A stretch of DNA of 64,000 nucleotides from Methylophilaceae bacterium 11 (GTDB lineage Bacteria; Pseudomonadota; Gammaproteobacteria; Burkholderiales; Methylophilaceae), in contig JCKJ01000001.1 of the NCBI GenBank assembly GCA_000525025.1, positions 2,170,001 to 2,234,000 of the forward strand, given 5' to 3'. A model generated the notes under the pieces. It made no database searches. It was not told where the DNA came from and saw nothing but the letters and a program-made list of their open reading frames with translations. The position numbers and the translations under genes are program-made. Numbering within the stretch: the stretch's first letter is position 1; every line of letters begins with the position of its first letter. This document shows positions 47,905 through 55,321 of this stretch, in pieces.

Positions 47905-48303
47905 ATGGAAGTATTACTAGTAGGCTCTGTTGCTTGTATTACGGCATTAATTTCGTCGGCTTGGCTCATGACATTTGCAAAGTGGTTTCCAATTAAAGCT
48001 GTAGATGAATTTTTGATTGATTATAAAACCATGATTCGCGCCCATGTGGACTACGCATTGATGGGATTATTTGGGCTTGGATTTTATGCAGCGGGTAAAG
48101 CGGCAGGGTTAGAGTTGCCCAAAATCGCATGTTTTTGTTTGGCTGTTGGTGGTTTTTCAAACCCAACCGTATTTGTGATTGCAGCATTTGATACGGATTT
48201 TTGGAGCAAAACCATTTGGAAAGTGTATTCAGCGATCAGCTTTGTGGTTACAACCATTGGATTTACTTGGTTGTGTTACGAGCTTTTAAAGTTTGCTCTA
48301 TAA
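47905..48303 (+). CDS. Small polytopic membrane protein, 132 aa
   Basis: Unidentified inner-membrane protein with four likely membrane segments (~3-24, ~48-68, ~74-94, ~108-130). A conserved-looking IRAHVDYALMGLFGLG stretch (~44-59) recalls the histidine-bearing helix of the styrene-oxide isomerase/hydroxylaminobenzene mutase group, but the match is too short to assign. AAAGGGAG precedes the ATG. It is a single-gene unit with its own strong promoter, operator and terminator, probably repressed by the TetR protein encoded next to it. Confidence 0.78.
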   Translation: MEVLLVGSVACITALISSAWLMTFAKWFPIKAVDEFLIDYKTMIRAHVDYALMGLFGLGFYAAGKAAGLELPKIACFCLAVGGFSNPTVFVIAAFDTDFWSKTIWKVYSAISFVVTTIGFTWLCYELLKFAL

Positions 48304-48334
48304 CTAATTTTCCCAGATTACGGATACAAAAAAG

Positions 48335-48359
48335 CGCTCAAGTCATTGAGCGTTTTTTT
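48335..48359 (+). terminator. Intrinsic terminator after the 47905 gene
   Basis: CGCTCAA (48335-48341), loop GTCA, TTGAGCG (48346-48352), then seven T. Confidence 0.92.
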
Positions 48360-48432
48360 ATGTGCGGCATATGCACTGCGTTTGGTACGCTAGCACTTAG
48401 CATGCTGCTTACCTAGCGCTTAACACAATGCT

Positions 48433-48987
48433 TTATATTGATGTTTTAATCAGCGTAATCGCTGCACTCTTAGCACGGCTAGCCGCACCAGACCCTGGAC
48501 TTAATCGTTCAATCAATGCAGCGCCCTCGAATAGAATGGTGAGCTGTTGACTCAGTGCCTCAGGCTCTTTAGCACCAGCTGCCGCTGCAATTTTAGATAA
48601 GTAGCCTTGTAGCTCTACCGCTAACACTGCTGAATACTGATTAATCGGGTGATCTGGGTCCGGAAATTCAACCGCCGCAATATGGAACGGAAAACCGTGA
48701 AATTCCGGGGTCATGATCCACTGCTCTACAAGCTCACACAGTAAAAACAGAATATCTTGAGAATCTGCTTTTTTAGACACCAGCTGTGCGTTTAGCCACG
48801 CATAAAATTTATCAGACTTCTCTCGGAGGTAAGCAGTAATGAGTTGATTCTTACTCGGAAAATGCTTATATAACGTGGCTTTAGCCACGCCAGCTTCCGC
48901 AATAATGGTATCTACTCCAGAGGCTTGTATGCCCCTGGTTTCAAACAGCGTGGTGGCTGTGGTGAGAATTTTTTCATACATATTCAT
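48433..48987 (-). CDS. TetR-family repressor
   Basis: A 184-residue repressor with the N-terminal helix-turn-helix GVDTIIAEAGVAKATLYKHFPSKNQLI (split, ~24-50) and a ligand-binding C-terminal domain of the common AcrR-like type. AAGGA precedes ATG 48987. It follows the 49031-49813 gene by 43 bases on the same strand, so both may be read from the region that also drives mxaR. Matching operators at 47843 and 49882 bracket it, which makes it the best candidate to control the membrane protein, itself and possibly the mxa cluster. Confidence 0.9.
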   Translation of the reverse strand: MNMYEKILTTATTLFETRGIQASGVDTIIAEAGVAKATLYKHFPSKNQLITAYLREKSDKFYAWLNAQLVSKKADSQDILFLLCELVEQWIMTPEFHGFPFHIAAVEFPDPDHPINQYSAVLAVELQGYLSKIAAAAGAKEPEALSQQLTILFEGAALIERLSPGSGAASRAKSAAITLIKTSI

Positions 48988-49030
48988 CTTTATTTCCTTA
49001 TCTAAGCTATCTAGGCAAAGCTGCGATAAA

Positions 49031-49813
49031 TCATTGAACTGACAACGGGCGCATTAACTCTTGCGGGTACAAACAGTTGACATACCCTAAGGCCAACCTG
49101 AGGTTTTCGACATTCTGTACTTCTACTACCCCTTTGTTTACAAACAACAAAAAAGCATGACGCTGTTCTTGTGGCAGCATGGCGGCTTGCGGTAGCTGGC
49201 AAGTACCTGCTTTCATTTTGTGGTACGCCAGTTGCAACATACTCATCGTGACAGGGTCTGCATCACTTTCATTTTCCACTGCCTCCGCTGGCACTAAGGG
49301 CGAATCGGCTACAGCATGATGGCTTTTGAGCACTTTAGAATGGTTCATGATTGTCGTGCTGAAGCCAATCAACAAAACGACGGTAAACAGCCCAAATGAA
49401 AACAACCGCCTTTCACGCCGCACATCTACATAACGGTGGATAGACTGCTCGACCAAGTTCCATGCTTTATCCGACCCAGTTTGTGCTTGCGTTTGTATGG
49501 CGCCTACGGTTAAAAATAGCAGTTGGTCGGACATGATTTCCGGAAGTTTGGATGGTGACTTGCCAATGGCTGCATGCACCATTTCTTTAATGGCATTGAC
49601 ATCTTCCAGCGTTAAATCCAAAGCTTGTTGTTGTGCAGTTCTATGTACAACCCTATCGCTATTCCAGCGCTTAAGTTCGCGGCAAAGCGCCACCAGCGCT
49701 GTGTTTTCAGGGTTTGCGTAGGCACGGAAATACTGAAAAAAATCTAATGAGAATAAGTAGCTGAAGTTGCAGTGCTTCAGAATTCCCGTAGAAAAACCCC
49801 AACCTTGGCTCAA
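49031..49813 (-). CDS. Unknown single-span membrane protein, 260 aa
   Basis: No family recognised. One membrane segment lies at about 139-158 (FSFGLFTVVLLIGFSTTIM); the N-terminal half is helical and soluble, the C-terminal ~100 residues should lie outside the cytoplasm. Start is TTG 49813, supported by GGGAG nine bases upstream and by the absence of any nearby ATG. It is divergent from mxaR, sharing a 150-base control region that contains a TetR operator, so a link with methanol oxidation is plausible but unproven. Confidence 0.68.
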   Translation of the reverse strand: MSQGWGFSTGILKHCNFSYLFSLDFFQYFRAYANPENTALVALCRELKRWNSDRVVHRTAQQQALDLTLEDVNAIKEMVHAAIGKSPSKLPEIMSDQLLFLTVGAIQTQAQTGSDKAWNLVEQSIHRYVDVRRERRLFSFGLFTVVLLIGFSTTIMNHSKVLKSHHAVADSPLVPAEAVENESDADPVTMSMLQLAYHKMKAGTCQLPQAAMLPQEQRHAFLLFVNKGVVEVQNVENLRLALGYVNCLYPQELMRPLSVQ

Positions 49814-49881
49814 TGTAAATTACTCCCTAAAAATCTACTTGCACTTTTTATAACTCTTCAAGTAGACTGTAATTAAGTGAA

Positions 49882-49895
49882 CAGACCTGTCTGAA
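49882..49895. promoter_or_regulatory. TetR-type operator upstream of mxaR
   Basis: ACAGAC-CT-GTCTGA matches the dyad at 47843-47856; sixteen bases (TGAACAGACCTGTCTG) are identical. It lies 68 bases before mxaR and 69 before the divergent 260-aa gene, so a repressor bound here could control both. Confidence 0.75.
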
Positions 49896-49963
49896 TACTA
49901 CCTTGATCACGCACAAAATGCAATGCATTACCCACTAATACTTTTATTTTACACAGGATTACT

Positions 49964-51010
49964 ATGAAAAATGCAACAAACGATATTCAGTTGGCCGATT
50001 GGCGCGACCACGCATTAACACTGGAAAATGAAGTAAAGAAGGTGATTGTTGGCCAAGACAAGGCAATTAGATTAATTAATCTTGCCATATTTGCACGTGG
50101 TCATGTGCTACTTGAGGGTGGTGTGGGTGTGGGTAAAACCACCTTATTACAATCCATCGCACGCTGTATTGGTGGTGCATATGAGCGTATAGAAGGCACC
50201 GTCGATTTGATGCCAAACGATTTAATCTATCACACCTATCTGGGTGAAGATGGCCGTCCAAAAATTGACGAAGGTCCGTTATTGCGTGCCGGTGAAAATT
50301 TGTCAGTGTTCTTCTTCAATGAGATCAATCGCGCACGCCCACAGGTACATGCGCTGATGTTGCGCGTGATGGCTGAACGTCATGTGAACGCATTCAAAAA
50401 AGAGTATCGCCTGCCGCACATGGTGGTGTTTGCAGACCGTAATCAGGTTGAAAAGAACGAAACGTTTGAGATTCCTTCTGCCGCGCGTGACCGCTTTATG
50501 ATGGAAATTCCGATTGATATCCCAGCCGATAGAGAATTGCGTAAAGCACTCATGTTTAACGTCAAATTTCAGCATGCGGAACATTTGACCAAGCAAGTGG
50601 CATCCAATGTACTGCAATTTGATCAGCTCAATGCGTTCTCTGACACGCTGCAAAACCATATCAGCGCGAGCCATGTGCTAGAAGAGTACGCGCTAGACTT
50701 GTGGGAATCTACACAGCACCCAAGCAAATTTGGCATTCATCTAGATAGCGTAGACGTGAACCGTTTGATACACACAGGCGCAAGCCCACGCGGGATGGGC
50801 ATGCTACTGAAAGCAGCGCGAGTCAATGCGTGGTTGATGAATCGTGACAGTCTATATCCGGAAGATATTCATGCGGTGTTCCACGAATTGATTGCACATC
50901 GTTTGGTGTTTAACCCCATGTACGAAAACCGCAGAACGCAATTGGCGCGCGAACTCACCAGCAAAATACTTAGTACAGTTGCCGTGCCTTCTCAAGCAAA
51001 AGCAGCATGA
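49964..51010 (+). CDS. mxaR: MoxR-type AAA+ ATPase MxaR
   Basis: A 348-residue chaperone-like ATPase of the MoxR family needed, with MxaSACKL, for assembly and calcium insertion of methanol dehydrogenase. Walker A GGVGVGKTT is near 57-65, Walker B FFFNEINRARPQ near 114-125, sensor-like ADRNQVEKNETFEIPSAARDRF split near 152-173. It heads six genes that overlap by one to four bases except mxaS-mxaA (32-base gap), so they form one operon. The structural mxaFJGI genes are not in the window. Confidence 0.93.
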   Translation: MKNATNDIQLADWRDHALTLENEVKKVIVGQDKAIRLINLAIFARGHVLLEGGVGVGKTTLLQSIARCIGGAYERIEGTVDLMPNDLIYHTYLGEDGRPKIDEGPLLRAGENLSVFFFNEINRARPQVHALMLRVMAERHVNAFKKEYRLPHMVVFADRNQVEKNETFEIPSAARDRFMMEIPIDIPADRELRKALMFNVKFQHAEHLTKQVASNVLQFDQLNAFSDTLQNHISASHVLEEYALDLWESTQHPSKFGIHLDSVDVNRLIHTGASPRGMGMLLKAARVNAWLMNRDSLYPEDIHAVFHELIAHRLVFNPMYENRRTQLARELTSKILSTVAVPSQAKAA

Positions 51011-51867
51011 TTCCAGCATACGCAAAACCGTTCTTTTACCAAACGCCGTGGAAGTCTAGCAGCATTCATTTTGGTGAACATCTTGGTACACAGCGGGGCC
51101 TGGGCGAGGAGTTTAAAGGTAATGTGGATTTCATTGATTACCCTGATGCCAGACGCATGGATTTGCGCCAAACATTGCGCGACCCCTATGAGCAGATACA
51201 GGTTAAGTTGTTTAATCAGGACAACACCACACCCATTTTTGCCGTGTGCGACCTGTCCAGCTCGATGCAGTATAAGGGGCAAAGCAGGAAGCTAGATTTG
51301 GCAAAAGAAATTGCCGCGTCCATTGCTTATTCGGCATTTGATACCAGCGATATGTTTAGCTTTATTGCCTACAACACACAGGTGATTGAAGAGCTCACGC
51401 TGAGTTTAAGTCATCACGTGCATCAAGCCTTTGAAGTGATAGACCAGCTGAGTGCCTACGAAAAAATGCGTGTTGGGCCAGAAGGCATTTTGGAGGTTCC
51501 GGAATACTTGAGTCAGCACAAAGGCCTAGTGTTTTGGATTTCAGACTTTCATATGCCGATCAGCCTGATTGAACAAGCGTTGAATGCAATGTCATCACAT
51601 CAAATGATTCCCGTTGTACTTTGGGATGCGCACGAGTATACCAAGCTCCCCAAGTTTGGGTTTGGCAACATGATAGACCCAGAAACGGGCGCAAGCAGAA
51701 CCATCTTCTTTCGTGAAGCAGTAAGAGCGCAGTTTGAGGCCGCGTTTGCTGCAAGAAAGCAAGCGCTAGACACTTTATTCACGCGCTTTGACAGCCAAGC
51801 CATTTATATCCATGGCAAGTACGATCCGGATGTGATGTCGCAATATTTTGAACACATGATGGCTTAA
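51007..51867 (+). CDS. mxaS: Methanol dehydrogenase maturation protein MxaS (DUF58/VWA-like)
   Basis: A 286-residue cytosolic protein of the DUF58 type that partners MoxR ATPases. FAVCDLSSSMQYKG (~78-91) is a metal-ion-dependent adhesion site of a von Willebrand A-like fold. It overlaps mxaR by four bases (ATGA), typical of the MoxR-DUF58 pair. In mxa clusters it is required for active methanol dehydrogenase; its exact step is not settled. Confidence 0.9.
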   Translation: MIPAYAKPFFYQTPWKSSSIHFGEHLGTQRGLGEEFKGNVDFIDYPDARRMDLRQTLRDPYEQIQVKLFNQDNTTPIFAVCDLSSSMQYKGQSRKLDLAKEIAASIAYSAFDTSDMFSFIAYNTQVIEELTLSLSHHVHQAFEVIDQLSAYEKMRVGPEGILEVPEYLSQHKGLVFWISDFHMPISLIEQALNAMSSHQMIPVVLWDAHEYTKLPKFGFGNMIDPETGASRTIFFREAVRAQFEAAFAARKQALDTLFTRFDSQAIYIHGKYDPDVMSQYFEHMMA

Positions 51868-51899
51868 ATAGCCAGATGGCTAAAATAACAAAGGGAATT

Positions 51900-52805
51900 A
51901 TGCGTAATTCAATCGTAAAATCAATATTGGCTATTAGCCTTACACTCTTGTCACTACAAGGATTTGCGCAAGCGTCAGCGGTGAAAGTGCTTAACATCAC
52001 CAATCCACACCATAGCAATGCTATTCAAATCGGCGATGTACTGAATCGCACCATCGAGGTTGAGGTCAGCTCAGCCTACCACTTGCCTAAAACGTCTCTG
52101 CCATTAAAAGGGGACAGTAAAGATGGTATAGAACTACGTGACATTGCCGTACAAAGTACGCAGCACGGTGATACCACTACCTACCACATTGCACTTAGCT
52201 ATCAGGTCTTTGCCAGCGCCGCCAAACCGATGGTGATGCGATTACCCAATGTGCATTTCGCACTGGCAGGTGGCACCACTGCAGCCGCTATTGATATGCC
52301 TGCTTGGCAGTTTTGGTATTCGCCACTGGTAGCAGAAGGCATTACCAATGCCAAAGAAAATATGCAGCCACAATCCAAACCACCACTATTTGATGTGAGC
52401 ACACACTATAGCTGGCTATGGCTAGCACTCACTATATTAGCTACAGGTCTGATCGGGCTCATCTATGTCAATGCAGATAAATCCTGGTTGCCTTTTATGA
52501 ATGGTGCATTTGCGCAAGCGTATCGCCGCATTAAAAAATTAGGCCATCGCCAAGGCAGTCATCAGCATGCTTTGATGTATATGCATCAAGCGTTTAACCA
52601 ACTGTATGGGGAGAATTTATTTGTACACGAGCTGGACAAATTTCTAGCGGCGCATCCTAAATTCTTAAAAATGCGCGCGGACATTGATGCGTTTTTTACG
52701 CAATCTAACGCTGCACTGTTTGGCAATCACGCATCGAATGGTCAGGAGTTACAACAGCTCAAGGCGCTCAGTAAACGTTTTAGAGATTGCGAGCGAGGCA
52801 TTTAA
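51900..52805 (+). CDS. mxaA: Methanol dehydrogenase maturation protein MxaA
   Basis: A 301-residue exported membrane protein linked to calcium insertion into methanol dehydrogenase. A signal peptide (~1-25) precedes a beta-rich periplasmic domain, then a membrane segment (~174-194, LWLALTILATGLIGLIYV) and a cytoplasmic helical tail. ATG 51900 has AAGGGA just upstream and starts at the signal peptide; ATG 51876 in frame lacks a ribosome site. Its stop overlaps mxaC as TAATG. Confidence 0.88.
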   Translation: MRNSIVKSILAISLTLLSLQGFAQASAVKVLNITNPHHSNAIQIGDVLNRTIEVEVSSAYHLPKTSLPLKGDSKDGIELRDIAVQSTQHGDTTTYHIALSYQVFASAAKPMVMRLPNVHFALAGGTTAAAIDMPAWQFWYSPLVAEGITNAKENMQPQSKPPLFDVSTHYSWLWLALTILATGLIGLIYVNADKSWLPFMNGAFAQAYRRIKKLGHRQGSHQHALMYMHQAFNQLYGENLFVHELDKFLAAHPKFLKMRADIDAFFTQSNAALFGNHASNGQELQQLKALSKRFRDCERGI

Positions 52806-53773
52806 TGACGCTATTACATCCATGGGCACTTTTATTAGTGCCACTCGCAGCCGCGCCATTTATATTTAAGAGCCATCAAGGCCAAATGTACTCTTGGTTA
52901 GACATTGCACCCAAAGATAGGCTGTCAGACATTGCCAACCGCGTTGTCAAAACCATCATCGCCCTACTCTTACTGAGTATTGTGCTTGCACTGGCCTCTC
53001 CACAAGGTGCCAGTAAAAAAGAGCAAAAGGTGGGCAAAGGCGCACAAACGGTATTTGTGATTGACCGTAGTGTGAGTATGGACCACCCGTTTGCCGGGCA
53101 AAGCACTAGCGGGCGCGCTGCAGAGATAAAATCTGCCGCTGCACGCAGACTGATTACCGATTTTATTGATTCCCGCCCGGACGACATGATGGGCGTCGTT
53201 GGCTTCACCAACTCTGCCCTCTATGGCATGAAAATCACCACCAATCGTGATGCTATCCACGCTGCCATTAATGCAGCTACTGGCGCCGCACTCAATCAAA
53301 CCAATATTGGCGCAGGTATTACCGAGGCTGTCAGCTTGTTTGATAACATTCAAAGCTCAGGCTCACGCGCGGTAATTTTGCTCTCTGATGGCGCAGGAAA
53401 ACTCAGCCCGCGTGTGAGATACAAAATATCAGAATACTTTGTGGGAAAAAAGTTAAGCCTGTACTGGATTGTATTAAGAGAGCCGGACGACATCAGTATC
53501 TTTACTAAAAATACTTATAGCGAAGATAGTGTTCCCGATTCTATTGCACTAGACCGATATTTCAAATCGCTCAATATCAAATACAAAGCGTTTGAGGCAG
53601 ACAACCCAACTGCATTGCAATCTGCATTGCAATACATCGATGCGAAAGAAAAAAACATGATTCAGTACTCGGTCAATATTCCCGGCCATGACTACTCAAA
53701 CAATCTTATCGTCATCGCATTGATACTCAGCTTGCTCATATTAGCCATTAAAAATCTAAAGGTACACGCATGA
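52805..53773 (+). CDS. mxaC: MxaC, VWA-domain maturation protein
   Basis: A 322-residue inner-membrane protein. Two N-terminal membrane segments (~8-25 and ~48-70) and one at the C-terminus bracket a von Willebrand A domain whose metal site is DRSVS (in FVIDRSVSMDHP, ~88-99). VWA proteins in MoxR operons act as substrate adaptors for metal insertion. ATG 52805 follows GAGG; TTG 52787 lies in mxaA and is rejected. Confidence 0.9.
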   Translation: MTLLHPWALLLVPLAAAPFIFKSHQGQMYSWLDIAPKDRLSDIANRVVKTIIALLLLSIVLALASPQGASKKEQKVGKGAQTVFVIDRSVSMDHPFAGQSTSGRAAEIKSAAARRLITDFIDSRPDDMMGVVGFTNSALYGMKITTNRDAIHAAINAATGAALNQTNIGAGITEAVSLFDNIQSSGSRAVILLSDGAGKLSPRVRYKISEYFVGKKLSLYWIVLREPDDISIFTKNTYSEDSVPDSIALDRYFKSLNIKYKAFEADNPTALQSALQYIDAKEKNMIQYSVNIPGHDYSNNLIVIALILSLLILAIKNLKVHA

Positions 53774-54306
53774 TCAGACATATTAAAAATAGCAATGTGG
53801 TGTTTGGCGCATTGCTCACCATTGGTTTAGTGGGCGTTGGGTACGAAGCTTTTCAAATCCATAGAACCGAACAAGTGAACCGCGTGGTAGCGGCCGGGCT
53901 GCTGGTCACCAGTGACCGTTACCCCTACCTACAAAAATTTACGGCGGCGTATGACCAAGGCAATAAAAAAGACTACAAACATGCCGTGCAAACCTACGGG
54001 CAATTATTAGAAACCAAACCAACTTTAGCGCAGCAAGCCAACATCCAATACAACATTGGCAATAACCTATTTGTGTTTGGGCTAATACGCAGAATCAATG
54101 ACGATGGCACATTGCAAGACGAAGCGCGCTATGCCTATACCCAAGCCAAAATGGCCTATGAGCAAGCATTACGAATCGCGCCGCAAGACCGTGCCACCAA
54201 ATTCAATTTGAATCTATTGCACTCGGTGATGGCAAATAATATGAAGCCGGCACCCAAAGACCAGTCCACCATGGAACTGAGCAACTTACCGATTGGTTTG
54301 CCATGA
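53770..54306 (+). CDS. mxaK: MxaK maturation protein
   Basis: A 178-residue protein with an N-terminal membrane anchor (~11-30) and a helical periplasmic part resembling tetratricopeptide repeats (QQANIQYNIGNNLFVFG and YTQAKMAYEQALRIAPQDRATKFNL, split). It overlaps mxaC and mxaL by four bases each. MxaK is required for methanol dehydrogenase activity in model methylotrophs, presumably as a scaffold; the assignment rests mainly on context. Confidence 0.85.
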   Translation: MIRHIKNSNVVFGALLTIGLVGVGYEAFQIHRTEQVNRVVAAGLLVTSDRYPYLQKFTAAYDQGNKKDYKHAVQTYGQLLETKPTLAQQANIQYNIGNNLFVFGLIRRINDDGTLQDEARYAYTQAKMAYEQALRIAPQDRATKFNLNLLHSVMANNMKPAPKDQSTMELSNLPIGLP

Positions 54307-55274
54307 AAAAGATACGTGCATTTTTAACAAACAATCACGAGACTCTGCTGTTTACAGCAGCGTTTGCTTGTTTATTACTGGCATTGTTCAAGCCAGAAAT
54401 TCAATTAAAGCAAGAGGTGCATAACTACTTACTGCTTGCTGATGTATCACAAAGCATGAACGCCGAAGATGAGCGCTGGAACAACCAACCTGTGAGTCGG
54501 CTGGCCTATACACGTCAACTGATGAAAAACATTGTGCAGACGTCTGCTTGCGGTACCTATTTTAGTGTAGGCGTATTTGCTTCGGACAATGTGGCTTTAT
54601 TGATTACGCCCTTAGAAGTCTGTGCGAATTTAGATGTGATCACAGACTCCATAGACCATCTGGAGTGGCGCATGGCATGGAAAGGCAATAGCCGTTTAAG
54701 CTTTAGCATACGCGCTGCTGCCAACACGTTTGACTCGCTCAATGTGCCGGCACATTTGCTGTTTTTTACCGATGGCGATGAAGCACCGCGCGTCAACGTC
54801 ACCATCAAACAAGACCTTAGCGGCATTCAAATTGGTAAAAACTTCACGTTTGTCGGTGTAGGCGGCAATACCAAAGTGGGCGTACCCAGATTCAATTCCG
54901 CAAATGAGCGGGTTGGCTATTGGCCAGTGAGTGATAACAACAATGCTGGCGCTGTTGGTGTCACTTATTCAGACCCAAGCCAGGATGAACCTGATCCGCC
55001 AGTGGCGTTTGCAGAATATGACCGCTTTTTATCGCAATTGGAAGAAGAGTACTTAATCTCGCTTGCTGGAGAATTTAAAGGCACGTATATCAAAGGGCAA
55101 GACAACAACGCGTTTTATGCCTTTGTGCAAAAACAAAAACCAGCCGCTAGTTTTGTCACGGCGTATTCGATGCGCTGGGCATATTTACTTTTGGCCGCGC
55201 TACTCATCCTCGCTACCTTTATACCAAATGTGTTATACAAACTAGGTCGGGGTGCGAGACTTAGATTCAAATAA
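54303..55274 (+). CDS. mxaL: MxaL, VWA-domain maturation protein
   Basis: A 323-residue protein with membrane segments at both ends (~14-31 and ~292-312) and a periplasmic von Willebrand A domain with metal site DVSQS in LLLADVSQSMNAEDE (~44-58). Its FTDGDEAPR motif is a second typical VWA loop. It ends the six-gene operon. mxaD, often next, is not found here; the following gene is on the other strand. Confidence 0.9.
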   Translation: MKKIRAFLTNNHETLLFTAAFACLLLALFKPEIQLKQEVHNYLLLADVSQSMNAEDERWNNQPVSRLAYTRQLMKNIVQTSACGTYFSVGVFASDNVALLITPLEVCANLDVITDSIDHLEWRMAWKGNSRLSFSIRAAANTFDSLNVPAHLLFFTDGDEAPRVNVTIKQDLSGIQIGKNFTFVGVGGNTKVGVPRFNSANERVGYWPVSDNNNAGAVGVTYSDPSQDEPDPPVAFAEYDRFLSQLEEEYLISLAGEFKGTYIKGQDNNAFYAFVQKQKPAASFVTAYSMRWAYLLLAALLILATFIPNVLYKLGRGARLRFK

Positions 55275-55277
55275 ATC

Positions 55278-55302
55278 TGCGCTGGGGAGCTACCTCAGCG
55301 CA
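55278..55302. terminator. Hairpin between mxaL and the OsmC-YcaO gene
   Basis: TGCGCTG (55278-55284) pairs with CAGCGCA (55296-55302). It lies between convergent genes; no T-run follows, so it may only stabilise transcript ends. Confidence 0.35.
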
Positions 55303-55321
55303 AACGTTATGACGCGTTACT

